Source: Lonicera japonica (taxonomy: Eukaryota > Streptophyta > Magnoliopsida > Dipsacales > Caprifoliaceae). Taken from it: a stretch of 64,000 nt of DNA. The DNA lies in NCBI GenBank assembly GCA_021464415.1, contig JAKCWG010000736.1, positions 124,001-188,000 of the forward strand. The letters run 5' to 3'. The notes under the pieces are model-generated. The model ran no database searches, was not told the DNA's origin, and was given only the letters and a program-made list of their open reading frames with translations. Positions 33,770 to 45,502 of the stretch are shown piece by piece. Positions within the stretch are counted from its first letter, which is position 1; the number at the start of each line of letters is the position of its first letter. The translations under genes were made by a program, and so were the position numbers.

Positions 33770-35251
33770 CATTTTCAACCACACACCATAATAGTATGTG
33801 AGCACTTGTCCACTATGGTGTAACACATTCTAGATTAGACTAAAAGTAATATGAGCCATGACTACTAGATGGTTGTGTGTTCTTTAATACAAGTGAGTGA
33901 TCCTTGAGAAATTTTGACATTTCTATGTATCCTTGTTAGACTTCCTCACTTTGCTTGAAAGTTTGAACAACTCTACCTTGAAATTTGTTTTGACTAGTCT
34001 ATGTGGCATTATAAATCTTGATTTCTCTTCAAGTTTGGTGTTTTGAATGTTCTATTTAAGTCCCTTCGAGTGGGATATGTTCACTATTAAGATCATTTTG
34101 TGTTCTTAGTGAATCGAAGGTAAACCAATGCATTATTCACCCATTACAACCATGCTTAAATCTTTGGTTAATTGACCCTTGTAGGATATTAGGCCTTAGT
34201 TTGAACTTTAATTTAGATTATAGGGTTCGAGTTTCTAGTTTGAACAATGACAATTCAATTCGACATTTTCAACCACACACCATAATAGTATGTGAGCACT
34301 TGTCCACTATGGTGTAACACATTCTAGATTAGACCAAAAGTAATATGAGCCATGACTACTAGATGGTTTTGTGTTCTTTAATACAAGTGAGTGATCCTTG
34401 AGAAATTTTGACATTTCTATGTATCCTTGTTAGACTTCCTCACTTTGCTTGAAAGTTTGAACAACTCTACCTTGAAATTTGTTTTGACTAGTCTATGTGG
34501 CATTATAAATCTTGATTTCTCTTCAAGTTTGGTGTTTTGAATGTTCTATTTAAGTCCCTTCGAGTGGGATATGTTCACTATTAAGATCATTTTGTGTTCT
34601 TAGTGAATCGAAGGTAAACCAATGCATTATTCACCCATTACAACCATGCTTAAATCTTTGGTTAATTGACCCTTGTAGGAGATTAGGCCTTAGTTTGAAC
34701 TCTAATTTAGATTATAGGGTTCGAGTTTCTAGTTTGAACAATGACAATTCAATTCGACATTTTCAACCACACACCATAATAGTATGTGAGCACTTGTCCA
34801 CTATGGTGTAACACATTCTAGATTAGACTAAAAGTAATATGAGCCATGACTACTAGATGGTTGTGTGTTCTTTAATACAAGTGAGTGATCCTTGAGAAAT
34901 TTTGACATTTCTATGTATCCTTGTTAGACTTCCTCACTTTGCTTGAAAGTTTGAACAACTCTACCTTGAAATTTGTTTTGACTAGTCTATGTGGCATTAT
35001 AAATCTTGATTTCTCTTCAAGTTTGGTGTTTTGAATGTTCTATTTAAGTCCCTTCAAGTGGGATATGTTCACTATTAAGATCATTTTGTGTTCTTAGTGA
35101 ATCGAAGGTAAACCAATGCATTATTCACCCATTACAACCATGCTTAAATCTTTGGTTAATTGACCCTTGTAGGAGATTAGGCCTTAGTTTGAACTCTAAT
35201 TTAGATTATAGGGTTCGAGTTTCTAGTTTGAACAATGACAATTCAATTCGA
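33770..35251. repeat. Three tandem copies of a 494-bp unit
   Basis: Copies at 33770-34263, 34264-34757 and 34758-35251 have exactly the same period. By eye each pair differs at only three or four positions (over 99% identity). Each unit starts CATTTTCAACCACACACCAT and holds a short inverted repeat ACACCATA / TATGGTGT. No long reading frame crosses the units. They lie inside LTR-related sequence, so this is either a tandem-repeat-bearing retroelement interior or a nascent satellite. Confidence 0.95.
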
Positions 35252-35807
35252 CATTCATAGATTCTAGCAGAGCTTACTACTTATTAGTTATGTAAGGTGA
35301 CAGGCGTCGTAAGACTTTATGAGAAAGATTATCTTCAAACCACCGTCCCTATTTGCTAAATTTAAGTCTTAAATCTTTGGATTATTTTATTGCCTATAAA
35401 AGAAAGTACCGCATCATGAGAAGAACGAGGACAAGAATTCTCACATATTTGGCATTGAATACCATTTAGCGATTGATTGAGTCTTGTGGATTCATAACTC
35501 TGTCGCTTAGTATCTTTTAATATTCCGGCATTGGGAAATTGTGGTTATAAATATATTTATTATTTCCTTAGTGCAAAAATTTGTTGGCGAACCATCATCC
35601 TAGCTCTTGATATATAACTTCGATGGAGAAGTTTTATATGTCCAAAAATCCTTTATTCATCTATTCTTTTAGAAATGAAAAGTTGTTTTGTTGTTCCAAG
35701 TTGGGACATTAGCCTTTGGAAAACCGTTGTTGCCCTTTTTGTGCATTACCATATATGTTAATCCTTTTCTTAAATTTCAAGGAAGAAATTTCTTAAGGAA
35801 AGGAGAT
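35252..35807 (+). other. 3' interior of gypsy-like element with polypurine tract
   Basis: No coding frame was recognised. The end (GAAGAAATTTCTTAAGG, then AAGGAAAGGAGAT at 35795-35807) has the form of a Ty3/gypsy polypurine tract placed directly before an LTR start. Confidence 0.5.
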
Positions 35808-37130
35808 TGTAATACCCCCGTGTTTCGTTCTCGAGCTAATCATCTTCTTAACAATTAAGGCTTAATTTTCGTTAGGGCATAAACTTTTGGTTACAGACCC
35901 TTCTTAGCTGATCCAACACTTCCAGTATGTCATATTAGGTATCTTGAGTCTCTGGGAACAATCGATTTGTAATTCGGGTGGTTCGAATTAAAATCGAGAT
36001 GTTAATCGCATGTTTTCATTTTACTCAATTGCTTAATTTTAGCTAACTTTGAGATATCATAACTTCTTTGTTTCTTATCCGATTAAGTCCTCGTTGGAGC
36101 CTATGTCTAGGTTTTGATCCATTTTACAAATTTTGTGTTTTGATCGAAAGCCAATTCATGCTTCTCATTGGTTAAAACAACATGCGAAGTAGGCCGATCG
36201 CTAAAATTTGTTCGTATCGTAACTCGACGGCATACTGTTATCTTCTACGAATTTTTGGTATTAATATATATATAATTGAGAAAAAAATTCTCCTATAAAT
36301 TTGTAGATCTTTGAATTAGCTTTTCGTTGACATCAAGATCACCCAAATCATAGATCCGAGCGAAACGTTATGACCAAAATACGAACAGTGCACCAGAGCT
36401 CAAAAAGCTATAATGCGAACCGGTATGGGGTTTTTCCAGACCGGTCCATAATGTAATTTTTGGCCCATTTGAATGTTATAAACCAGTATTTAGCCCCCCT
36501 TTTCCTCATATTTTGACCCATGCACCTTAGAACCTTCTAGAGAGAGAAATAAAGCATATTTGAGAGGATTTTGAAGAGTTCTTCACCTATGCATCTGCAC
36601 CACTTGAAATCCCCACCAAACCAACGCCAAATAAACCTTTCATAATCACTATTTATCATTTTCTTCACCATCTCCACCTTTCTCTATGGCTAGGGCTTGG
36701 AGTAGTTTGGGAAAACACAAGATTAGCTTAATCCGGCTGGATCTACTGCTCAATCTTCAAATAGAAATCACCTATGAGGTGGGAACACTAGTATCTAAAT
36801 TCCTTTTCAATCTATTTCATATTGTATACTTCAAATCAAACTAAACTTAGGTTTTTTACCCAAATTGCATGTTCATAGGGGTTTGGGGTGTTTTTTTGAG
36901 ATTTTTCGACTAATTTGCATTGCATATGACTTCCACGTGATAATTTTGCAAAAACCCCTAATTATAAACTAATTTTGACGAAGAATAGCATACAGTCCTT
37001 ATGTATGTATACGATAGCAAATACAAAACTATGTTATGCACACCTTTGAAGTTATACATGGAATTAATAGTAAGATTTGACGAGAAATACTTATATTTAT
37101 GGGATTTTCACTGTATATATATGTTATAAG
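35808..37130 (+). repeat. Ty3/gypsy (Tekay/Del-like) LTR, 3' end lost
   Basis: Begins TGTAATACCCCCG right after a polypurine tract. The body is organised like, and shares phrases with, the minus-strand LTR ending at 51306 (for example GCGAAGTAGGCC and AGCTAACTTTG). It stops at 37130, where the next LTR begins, without a recognisable LTR end. Confidence 0.65.
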
Positions 37131-37946
37131 TGTAACACCCCCGCCTTAATGCACATGATAACGCCTGTAATTAAGGCCTGGAGCGTTACTAACCTATCTT
37201 AGTAAAACTAAGATAGGTATATAGAAAGAAATAAGTCAATAACAACAGATATAGCAAGTATCACAATGCATAGGGTATCAAACATATTATACATTCCAGC
37301 ATGAATCAAGTACACATAAACCAAACCATACGAATAACTAAAGTAAATAAACTCCTCGGGCTAGCCGTGGCTTCCTGGAAAAATATACATACATCACAGA
37401 AAACCAAAATATACACGTGGTATCAGAGCCTCTATATCGTCCCTGACTTGGTCGTGTCCTTGTCCTCGTGGGACTCGTGAGTACCTGAAATGTTTTTTAA
37501 AAAAAATCGGGGTGAGCCATTTGCTCAGTATGGGGAGCACCAGGCATATGTTCAAAAACAAGTTTGTAAACATATCTTTTAGACCATGGTAATATCAATA
37601 ATATCAACAGAAAATCCAAAATTCATCAAGTGATCATGCATGAACGTGCTAATACAGGTTACCTCCCGTGTCAACCGATTACCGTATAATTGATAAACGC
37701 ATAATATTGTCATGCACAAGCTCTTTCCCAGAGTCGCATGACGCGTTTGTTGCTTTAATTCTGCCTAATTATCCACTTATCTCGAGATTAGTGTCTTGGC
37801 GAGTTTTGTATCTAACATCGTCCCGCTAGGTGTGCTTTTGTTGTGTTTCTATGTGTTTATAGGCATAGGATGCAATGGCCTTCGAATGATTGATCAAGCG
37901 CTAGTGAAAAGCTCGCAAAATGCTGATCTGAGGAATTTCCCAGAAG

Positions 37947-38046
37947 CATGATCGATCATGGGTTAACCATGATCGATCATGGTACAAACTGGCATTCAGG
38001 CAGAAGACCCCATGATCGATCATGGGTTGGCCATGATCGATCATGG
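37947..38046. promoter_or_regulatory. Paired palindrome array, Athila-1 5' LTR
   Basis: Four copies of the core CATGATCGATCATG at 37947-37960, 37968-37981, 38011-38024 and 38032-38045; three extend to the 16-bp palindrome CCATGATCGATCATGG. Centres are 21 bp apart within each pair and the pairs start 64 bp apart. The array lies about 90 bp upstream of the TATA-like sequence, as an activator or repressor site would. Confidence 0.8.
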
Positions 38047-38137
38047 CCCTGGCAACTTGGCCATTTCACACCCAAAATGGGCTATTTTAGTGGTTCAAGC
38101 TATTTTAGATATTTAGTTAGATATTTTTCTACCTTTT

Positions 38138-38149
38138 AATATATATTAT
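38138..38149 (+). promoter_or_regulatory. Putative TATA region of Athila-1 LTR
   Basis: TAATATATATTA downstream of the palindrome array and upstream of a purine-rich AGAGAGAGGGGAG leader. Assigned by position and composition only. Confidence 0.4.
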
Positions 38150-39354
38150 TTCTTTTACATTAGGAGAATATTATTATCTATTTTTGAACACACTTAGAGT
38201 TCTAGAGAGAGGGGAGAGCTCACTTGTTGATTGTTCTTCATTTCTCCATTGTAAGTGCTTAATTTGTAAGAATGATTTCTTCTTCTATGATATTTGTTCT
38301 TGCATCTATTATGGAGTAGTCTATTTCTAAGGTTACGGAGGTTGATTGTGATATGATTTTTGGTGATTAATGGCTCAATCCATATCTAAAGTTTGATAAA
38401 TATTTGTGAATCTTCTTCTTCTTCATCATATCTTCCATTATTTCAAGCTTTCTAGGTATTTTCATATTAAGTTAAGACTTTATATGCCTTGTATATTTAG
38501 TTCTTGGTTGTTAATGAGCATACAACATATTTCTATGGTTCTAGAAAGCTTGTAGTCCCTTTCCCCCATCCATGGAGTTTTTCCCTCTTCATAGAAATTA
38601 TGAATAGTTCTTAAAACTCCATAGATGGATTTTAAATTTGTTTAGCTTATCTTTGATTCATTTATTGATATATTGAGTGCTTCTTACACTTTATGTGATA
38701 CTTAGACTCTTTATGTTCTACCATATGTGATAAACGATGAGTTGACTAATTTATCCCATAAACTTTATTCCGTTTCATTGTTAGGATTCACTTTATAATT
38801 TTCATTCTTTAAATCATGAGATTACTACACTTGCTTTATGTTAAATCGTTTAATGATGAGTTTGTCATATCTATCTCGGATTAGCTTCATCGGGAATGGG
38901 TTGCCTTGCTTCACACCCGTAGCTAAGAGGTAGGAATGATAACCCCGTCTTTGGTGGAATGTCGTTTGTCTCTTTCTCGATATAGCTTCAACTCGGGAAT
39001 GAGTCGCCTAGCGTCGCACCCTTTGCTATTGAGAGATACACCAACATTCCCCATATTTTGAGAAATCTTGTGTTATAATCTTTGTATGAGCTAGTGATCA
39101 CCGTCTCTTTAATCATAACTAACCTCCAACTACCTTAGTGCTTTCTTATTAATTTTCACAACCATTTTGCATTTACGTTGTTCGATAACCATTTCATCTT
39201 ACAAGAATCAAAAAACACTTTAATCCGTAATCCATTCCATTCCTTTTCACTTATCCCTGTGGTTCGACACTCGGACTTCCGAGACTATATTACTACTTGA
39301 CGAGCCTGCACTTGGGCTTTAACACAACACACTATTTCGGTTGCGTCAAGTTTT

Positions 39355-39372
39355 TGGCGCCGTTGCCGGGGA
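39355..39372 (+). other. Athila-1 primer-binding site (Asp tRNA)
   Basis: TGGCGCCGTTGCCGGGGA, 18 bases complementary to the plant Asp tRNA 3' end, six bases after the LTR. The same sequence occurs in Athila-2. Confidence 0.88.
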
Positions 39373-39514
39373 ATAAGGCAAAAGGCGAATTTCGGGTTTT
39401 GTACAAAACCATTCTGTAAGTATTTCTCTCCATTTAATTAATTTATTTTTCTCCCTTATTTTTGTTTGATTTTGTAGAATTCCCGAGGAGCGATTCGAAT
39501 CGTTGTCCAAGCCC

Positions 39515-40192
39515 ATGCAAGGGCGACTGTTTGTGGACATTCGAATTAGCCCTCCCACATCTCCAAGAATGGCAAACCAAAATGTTAACGAGGATCTAGA
39601 GAGCGATAATGAAGGGGAAGGGGCCAACAATGTTCCTCCTGTTAGGACCATGAGAGACTACCTTCAACCGCCTCGGGCAACTTCAAACTCATGCATCGTG
39701 CTTCCTGCTGGCCAAGCCGGAGCGTTCTCTTTCAAACCGGGTATGCTTCAACATATCCCTTCTTTTCATGGTATGGAGTCGGAAAACCCATACTTGCATT
39801 TGAAAGACTTTGAAGAAGTCTGCTTCACATTTCGTGAGGCAAATGTTAACGAGGATGTCATGCGTTTAAAACTCTTTCCTTTCTCCCTAAAAGACAAAGG
39901 AAAAATTTGGTTAAATGCTCAAAGACCGCAATCAATTCGGTCTTGGCAAGAGCTTCAAGCGGAATTTCTAAAAAAATTCTTCCCCGTTCATAGAACCAAT
40001 GCTTTAAGAAGGGCGATATCAAATTTTTCACCAAAAGAACATGAAAGCTTTTATAAATGTTGGGATAGATACAAGGACCTTCTAAACGCATGCCCTCACC
40101 ATGGTCACGAAACGTGGAGCCTTGTTAGTTTTTTCTATGAATCTCTCACCCCTGAGATGCGTACGTTTGTTGAGACCATGTGTAATGGTTAA
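39515..40192 (+). CDS. Athila-1 gag, N-terminal part ending at a stop
   Basis: First ATG of the frame is at 39515 (MQGRLFVDIRISPP), homologous to the Athila-2 start (MRGNLYIDLRISPP). It contains the Retrotrans_gag core (SWQELQAEFLKKFFPVHRTN, then HETWSLVSFFYESLTPEM). The TAA at 40190-40192 follows ETMCNG. Athila-2 has a sense codon at this point and continues FLSK, as does this element after the stop. The stop is therefore a nonsense change rather than a normal gag end. It separates capsid from the zinc knuckle and all of pol. Confidence 0.85.
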   Translation: MQGRLFVDIRISPPTSPRMANQNVNEDLESDNEGEGANNVPPVRTMRDYLQPPRATSNSCIVLPAGQAGAFSFKPGMLQHIPSFHGMESENPYLHLKDFEEVCFTFREANVNEDVMRLKLFPFSLKDKGKIWLNAQRPQSIRSWQELQAEFLKKFFPVHRTNALRRAISNFSPKEHESFYKCWDRYKDLLNACPHHGHETWSLVSFFYESLTPEMRTFVETMCNG

Positions 40193-43100
40193 TTCTTGAG
40201 TAAGAATCCCGAGGAGGCTTTATTGTATTTTGATGAATTAGCGGAAGGTGCTCAAAATTGGAACACCTATTCCGAGGAACCCAAAGCCAAAACTCTAGGA
40301 AGGGGTGGGTTGTACCAAGTGTCCAATGAGGATGACATGGGGGCAAGGTTATTCCAATTGTCTAAGAAGGTAGAGGCAATGGAAGCAAGTAAGCTTAAGG
40401 AGGTCAATGTAGTATCCTCGAGTCAGTTGTGTGTCATTTGCGAAAATTCAGGACACACTACCGAGGATTGTTCTACCATTCCCGCTTTTCGGGAAGTCCT
40501 CAAAGATCCTGCCCAAGTCAATGTTTTGCACCAGTACAACCAAAATAGCAACCAAAATCGTAACCAAAATGATCCTTACTCTCAAAGGTACAATGAGGGA
40601 TGGAAGAATCACCCCAATTTCAGTTGGGGAGGAAATCAAAGTCAGAACCACAACCAATATCATCAGAACCAAAGGCAACAACAACCTCAAAACTCTTTTG
40701 TTCCACCTCAAAATCAAAACCCCAACCAAAACTTGGAAGCTTTGTTGAGGTCATTTGTGGACAAAACGGATCGTGATGTAGGTGAGTTAAAAACTCAAAT
40801 GTCTAAACTCACCACCGCCCTAGCTACTCAAGAGAAGGGAAAATTCCCCTCTCAACCTTTAGTTAATCCTAGAGGGCAAGTTCAAGTCATAGAGGGAGGA
40901 GAGTCTAGCACCAAGATAGAAGAACTCAAATCTATCACGATCCTGAGAAGTGGAAAGGAGGTAGACAAGACTATTGTTCCTAAAACCCCCAAGGTGGCGG
41001 ACATAGTTAAATCTACTAGTGTTGAGGAGTCGGAGGTTGAAAAAGTTGTGAGTGAAGAAAAGAAGAGAGAGGAAGAGAGACAAGGGAAGGAGGATCTTGA
41101 AAAGATCAAAAATGGGATCAAAGTCCCATTTCCGGAGAGATTGAACCAACCATCCAAATCTAACACCGAGATATTGGATGTCTTTAGGCAAGTGAAAATC
41201 AACATTCCATTGCTTGACGCGGTCAACCAAATACCTTCGTACGCTAAGTTCCTCAAGGACTTATGTACTACCAAACGAAGGTTGAATGTCAAGAAAAAGG
41301 CCTTTATGGCGGAGCAAGTGAGCTCCCTCATGCAAGGCACGAGAGCCCCCAAGTTCAAAGACCCCGGTTGTCCCACAATTTTGTGTATCATAGGAAATTG
41401 TAGGATCAAGAATGCATTGTTAGATTTGGGAGCAAGTGTGAATGTGCTCCCATACTCGGTATATCAACAATTGGGGTTGGGTGAGTTGAAACCCACGAGG
41501 GTTACTATTCAATTAGCGGATCGATCCGTTAAGATCCTAAGAGGGATAGTCGAGGATGTGCTTGTCCAAGTCGACAAGTTTTATTTTCCGGTTGATTTCA
41601 TCGTCCTCGACATGCAACCTGTGTCAAATCCCGCCAATGAGATTCCGGTCATTCTCGGAAGACCATTTCTTGCTACTTCTAATGCCATAATAAATTGCAA
41701 GAATGGAATCGTGAAGTTAACATTTGGCAACATGACTCTAGAGCTAAACGTGTTCTCTTTGAGCAATCAAAGAGATGATGATGATAATGAGGAAAATGAG
41801 CACGTGAACATGATAGAGTCATGTATCCAAGACCACTTTGTGGCAAATTTCGAATTGGAGTCAACGGAAGGTTATCTAATCACTTCCGATGAACCCGAGG
41901 ATTGTATGCAAGTGTTTTCTTTGTCTGACAAACAGGTTGAATTCTCGGAGAAAGAAGAAAACACACAATCTCCCACCAAAAAGCTTGATGGAAAAATGGA
42001 TCTCAAGCTATTGCCGAGCAATTTGAAGTATGCCTTCTTGGGAACTTCAGATACTTTCCCTGTTATCATCTCATCCGAGCTTTCGGATGACCAAGAAGGA
42101 AGGTTAGTTCATTTGCTTGGCAAATACAAAAAAGCTTTTGGGTGGACTCTGGCCGACCTACAAGGCATAAGCCCTTTGATTTGTACACATAAAATTCACC
42201 TGGAGGATGGGGCAAAAACATCGAGACAATTTCAACGCCGGTTGAATCCTAACATGCAAGAAGTGGTTAGGAACGAGGTGTTGAAATTGTTGGATGCAAA
42301 GATCATCTATCCAATCTCGGATAGTAAATGGGTTAGTCCAACTCAAGTGGTACCAAAAAAATCAGGTCTTACGGTAGTCAAGAACGAATCAAACGAGTTG
42401 ATTCCGCAAAGAGTCACCACCGGGTGGCGAATGTGTATTGACTACCGTAAACTCAATGAGGCAACTCGTAAAGATCATTTCCCACTCCCCTTTTTGGACC
42501 AAACTCTAGAGAGGGTAGCGGGCCATGAATATTACTCGTTCCTCGATGGTTTTTCCGGGTATAATCAAATTGAGATTGACCTAGATGATCAAGAAAAAAC
42601 CACCTTTACATGTCCTTTTGGCACCTTCACTTATCGGAGAATGCCCTTTGGTCTATGTAATGCACCGGCCACTTTCCAACGGTGCATGCTAAGCATTTTT
42701 AGTGATATGGTGGAAAGGACTTTGGAAGTTTTTATGGATGACTTTACCGTCTATGGTAAGTCATTCGACAATTGCTTGACTAACCTGGAACAGGTTTTGG
42801 GAAGATGCGTGGAAAAACAATTGGTGTTGAATTGGGAAAAGTGCCATTTTATGGTTACCAAGGGAATTGTTTTGGGGCACATCATTTCGTCTGAAGGAAT
42901 TGAAGTGGATAAAGCTAAAATCGATTTGATTGCTAAACTTCCTACGCCCAAGAATGTCAAAGATGTCCGATCATTTCTAGGACATGCTGGGTTTTATAGA
43001 AGGTTTATCAAGAACTTCAGTTCCATTTCCAAGCCAATGTGCAATCTGCTTCTCAAGGACGCACCGTTTGAGTGGAACGCCAAGTGCGAGGAAGCTTTCG

Positions 43101-44890
43101 TCTCTCTGAAGCATATGCTCACCACTGCACCGATTACGCAGGCACCGGATTGGAGCTTGCCATTCGAGCTCATGTGCGACGCAAGTGACTACGCGGTGGG
43201 AGCGGTTCTTGGTCAAAGGAAAGACAAGAAACCGGGTGTGATATACTATGCAAGTAGGACTTTGAATGATGCGCAAATGAATTACACCACGACAGAGAAA
43301 GAGCTCCTAGCAATTGTCTTCGCCCTAGACAAGTTTCGATCCTATTTGATAGGATCGCCAATTGTGATTTTCATGGATCATGCGGCGTTGAAGTACCTAT
43401 TCACAAAGAAAGATGCCAAGCCACGGCTTTTGAGGTGGATACTCCTATTGCAAGAATTCCATTTGAGCATCAAGGACAAAAAGGGAGTCGAGAATGTGGT
43501 GGCCGATCATCTGTCTCGACTCACTTTTACGAACAACATTGAAGAAAGTCCGATCCAAGATTCGTTTCCAGACGAGCAATTATTGGCAATCTCAACGCTC
43601 CCATGGTATGCAGACATAATAAATTATCTTGTAACTGACAAGATACCAAAGTCATGGGGCGCACAAGATAGAAAAAGGTTTTTGAGCGAAGTGGGTCGCT
43701 TCTATTGGGATGAACCGTACCTGTTTAAGTATTGTGCAGATCAGATTATCCGGAGGTGCATCCCGGAGGAAGAAGTGGATAGAGCTCTATCCTTCTGTCA
43801 TAATGAGGCTTGCGGAGGACACTTTTCGGCAAAGAAAACCGCCGCGAAGATTTTGCAAAGCGGATTATACTGGCCGTCGCTGTTTAAGGATGCACAACGC
43901 TTTTGCAAGGCATGCCAAAGATGCCAAATGCTTGGAGGGATCTCTAAAAGGAACATGATGCCACTAAATCCCATCTTGATGATTGAAATCTTCGATTGCT
44001 GGGGCATCGACTTCATGGGACCTTTCCCATCATCCTACGGTAATCTTTACATTTTAGTTGCCGTAGATTACGTTTCAAAATGGGTAGAAGCCCAAGCGTG
44101 CAAGAAAAATGATCACAAAGTGGTGATCCGATTTCTGAAAGAACACATTCTTGCACGTTTTGGTACTCCCAAGGCAATAATAAGCGATGGCGGTACTCAC
44201 TTTTGCAATAGACCATTTCAATCATTAATGCAAAAGTATGGTGTAAACCACAAAGTTTCGCTCGCTTATCATCCTCAAACTAATGGTCAAGCCGAGTTGG
44301 CAAATAGGGAGATCAAACAGATTCTAGAGAAAACGGTAAACCCGAACCGCAAGGATTGGTCGTTAAGACTGACCGATGCACCTTGGGCTTACCGTACTGC
44401 GTACAAAACAACTCTAGATATGTCTCCCTATCGTATAGTGTACGAAAAACCATGTCATTTGCCAGTAGAGTTGGAACACAAATCATACTGGGCAATTAAG
44501 ATGGTTAATTGCGATTTGAAAAAAGCCGGGCTTGACCGTAAGTTGCAAATTAATGAAATTGAGGAGTTAAGAAGAGATGCTTATGATAATGCAAAAATAA
44601 GCAAGGAACGTGCCAAAATCTTTCATGATAAATCCATTTTGAGGAAAGAATTCAAACTTGGGCACAAAGTTCTTGTTTATGACACTCGGTTGCATCTCTT
44701 CCCCGGAAAGTTAAAGTCTCGTTGGACCAGCCCCTATGTTGTCCGTCAAGTATTTCCTTTTGGGGCTGTGAATGTTGAGGATCCCAAAACCGGTTACATT
44801 TTCAAGGTGAATGGACAACGTCTTAAACCGTTTTTGGAATTCCCAGTTCGAGAGGAGTCCACCCCTCTCGAAGACCCGACTTATGCCTAA
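40193..44890 (+). CDS. Athila-1 gag C-terminus and pol (PR, RT, RNase H, integrase)
   Basis: Same frame as upstream gag, about 1565 codons without interruption. Zinc knuckle [14 protein letters not shown] at about residue 79. Aspartic protease [12 protein letters not shown] at about 409 (DLG is usual for this clade). RT at about 740-900 with [20 protein letters not shown] and active site FMDDF (about 845). RNase H at about 985-1110 ([26 protein letters not shown]). Integrase HHCC zinc region HNEACGGH...CKACQRCQ from about 1201, with core residues in GIDFMGP (about 1271), ISDGGTHF (about 1329) and HPQTNGQAE (about 1365). All catalytic motifs look intact. Expression would need readthrough of the stop at 40190 or an internal start. 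Confidence 0.93.
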   Translation, partial: FLSKNPEEALLYFDELAEGAQNWNTYSEEPKAKTLGRGGLYQVSNEDDMGARLFQLSKKVEAMEASKLKEVNVVSSSQLCVICENSGHTTEDCSTIPAFREVLKDPAQVNVLHQYNQNSNQNRNQNDPYSQRYNEGWKNHPNFSWGGNQSQNHNQYHQNQRQQQPQNSFVPPQNQNPNQNLEALLRSFVDKTDRDVGELKTQMSKLTTALATQEKGKFPSQPLVNPRGQVQVIEGGESSTKIEELKSITILRSGKEVDKTIVPKTPKVADIVKSTSVEESEVEKVVSEEKKREEERQGKEDLEKIKNGIKVPFPERLNQPSKSNTEILDVFRQVKINIPLLDAVNQIPSYAKFLKDLCTTKRRLNVKKKAFMAEQVSSLMQGTRAPKFKDPGCPTILCIIGNCRIKNALLDLGASVNVLPYSVYQQLGLGELKPTRVTIQLADRSVKILRGIVEDVLVQVDKFYFPVDFIVLDMQPVSNPANEIPVILGRPFLATSNAIINCKNGIVKLTFGNMTLELNVFSLSNQRDDDDNEENEHVNMIESCIQDHFVANFELESTEGYLITSDEPEDCMQVFSLSDKQVEFSEKEENTQSPTKKLDGKMDLKLLPSNLKYAFLGTSDTFPVIISSELSDDQEGRLVHLLGKYKKAFGWTLADLQGISPLICTHKIHLEDGAKTSRQFQRRLNPNMQEVVRNEVLKLLDAKIIYPISDSKWVSPTQVVPKKSGLTVVKNESNELIPQRVTTGWRMCIDYRKLNEATRKDHFPLPFLDQTLERVAGHEYYSFLDGFSGYNQIEIDLDDQEKTTFTCPFGTFTYRRMPFGLCNAPATFQRCMLSIFSDMVERTLEVFMDDFTVYGKSFDNCLTNLEQVLGRCVEKQLVLNWEKCHFMVTKGIVLGHIISSEGIEVDKAKIDLIAKLPTPKNVKDVRSFLGHAGFYRRFIKNFSSISKPMCNLLLKDAPFEWNAKCEEAFVSLKHMLTTAPITQAPDWSLPFELMCDASDYAVGAVLGQRKDKKPGVIYYASRTLNDAQMNYTTTEKELLAIVFALDKFRSYLIGSPIVIFMDHAALKYLFTKKDAKPRLLRWILLLQEFHLSIKDKKGVENVVADHLSRLTFTNNIEESPIQDSFPDEQLLAISTLPWYADIINYLVTDKIPKSWGAQDRKRFLSEVGRFYWDEPYLFKYCADQIIRRCIPEEEVDRALSFCHNEACGGHFSAKKTAAKILQSGLYWPSLFKDAQRFCKACQRCQMLGGISKRNMMPLNPILMIEIFDCWGIDFMGPFPSSYGNLYILVAVDYVSKWVEAQACKKNDHKVVIRFLKEHILARFGTPKAIISDGGTHFCNRPFQSLMQKYGVNHKVSLAYHPQTNGQAELANREIKQILEKTVNPNRKDWSLRLTDAPWAYRTAYKTTLDMSPYRIVYEKPCHLPVELEHKSYWAIKMVNCDLKKAGLDRKLQINEIEELRRDAYDNAKISKERAKIFHDKSILRKEFKLGHKVLVYDTRLHLFPGKLKSRWTSPYVVRQVFPFGAVNVEDPKTGYIFKVNGQRLKPFLEFPVREESTPLEDPTYA

Positions 44891-44989
44891 AAGGCATGGG
44901 TCGATTTTGTAAATAATGTTTTTTGTTAGTGTTTTTGAGTTTCAGGAATTGTCATCGGAGATTCGGGTGTCATTAAGTCTGAACGGACC

Positions 44990-45002
44990 AAGTTGAGGGG
45001 AG
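44990..45002 (+). other. Internal polypurine-tract-like sequence 1
   Basis: AAGTTGAGGGGAG, the same sequence as the terminal polypurine tract at 48020-48032. It sits 100 bp after the pol stop and just before the internal palindromes. Confidence 0.45.
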
Positions 45003-45058
45003 AAATAAAGTGTTTTAGATCAAAGAGAGCAAAGAAAATTTTTGGCTGGCAGAGTGGA

Positions 45059-45219
45059 GCATGATCGATCATGGGATTCCATGATCGATCATGGAAGAAG
45101 AGAATTTTGGCAGAAGGCAGCATGATCGATCATGGTCACCCCATGATCGATCATTGTACAAAGTATCATTTGGGCAGAATGACCCATGATCGATCATGGG
45201 TTACCATGATCGATCATGG
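45059..45219. promoter_or_regulatory. Internal paired palindrome array ahead of Athila-1 ORF3
   Basis: Six copies of the LTR palindrome core at 45060-45073, 45080-45093, 45121-45134, 45142-45155 (last base changed), 45185-45198 and 45205-45218. They form three pairs with centres 20, 21 and 20 bp apart. Pairs repeat every 61-64 bp, separated by GGCAGAA-containing linkers like those in the LTR. The array sits between pol and ORF3, directly before a G-poor leader, suggesting an internal promoter or a regulatory region for ORF3. Confidence 0.75.
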
Positions 45220-45240
45220 TCCCGTAATAAAACAGGGGCG

Positions 45241-45502
45241 CCGTTCCTAAACCCCCATTTCTCACTTCCCCTTCTCCCAAATCTCTTCCAAACCCTAGCC
45301 CCTCTTCTCCCTTTGATCCCAAACCTTCCCCAAACACCATTACCAACCTCCCCCACCTCAAATCTTCCAATTTCAAACCTCAATCATCAATCCCATCCCA
45401 AAAATCCCCCTTTCTCTCTCTTCTCACCAATTTCGAGCCATATCAAAGCAAATCTCGAAATTTCTCATCTCTATATCCTCTAAAGCTTCACATTATCCTT
45501 CT
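45241..45502 (+). promoter_or_regulatory. G-poor CU-rich leader of Athila-1 ORF3
   Basis: 262 nt with 8 G residues by count (about 3%), rich in C and T, directly ahead of the ORF3 ATG. It looks like an unstructured plant 5' UTR and unlike the surrounding element. No upstream coding domain continues through it. Confidence 0.55.

Larger units (their letters stand above)
37691..39348 (+). repeat. Athila-1 5' LTR (1658 bp)
   Basis: Starts TGATAAACGC and ends TTGCGTCA. U3 holds four palindromes (37947-38046). A probable TATA region, TAATATATATTA, is at 38138-38149. Two GGGAATG(G/A)GT motifs lie at 38892 and 38995. A U5 hairpin CTCGG-ACTT-CCGAG is at 39270-39283. Confidence 0.96.

Noticed and set aside
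37417..37430. GTGGTATCAGAGCC as the primer site of a separate LTR element starting at 37131
   Set aside because: No second matching LTR was found after it, and 37131-37690 joins 49697-51306 as one LTR with matched ends.
37948..38139. Reading frame with repeated MIDHG / HDRSW peptides in the Athila-1 LTR (also 48291-48482)
   Set aside because: The peptide repeats are a by-product of the palindromic DNA repeats in U3; there is no domain, and it lies upstream of the likely transcription start.
40190..40192. Gag terminator as a normal Athila gag/pol boundary
   Set aside because: Athila-2 reads through this position with a sense codon, and the zinc knuckle of gag lies after the stop.
45060..45218. 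CRISPR-like regular palindromic repeats
   Set aside because: The genome is a plant, spacers are themselves related to each other, spacing is 20-21 bp, and the array lies within a retrotransposon.
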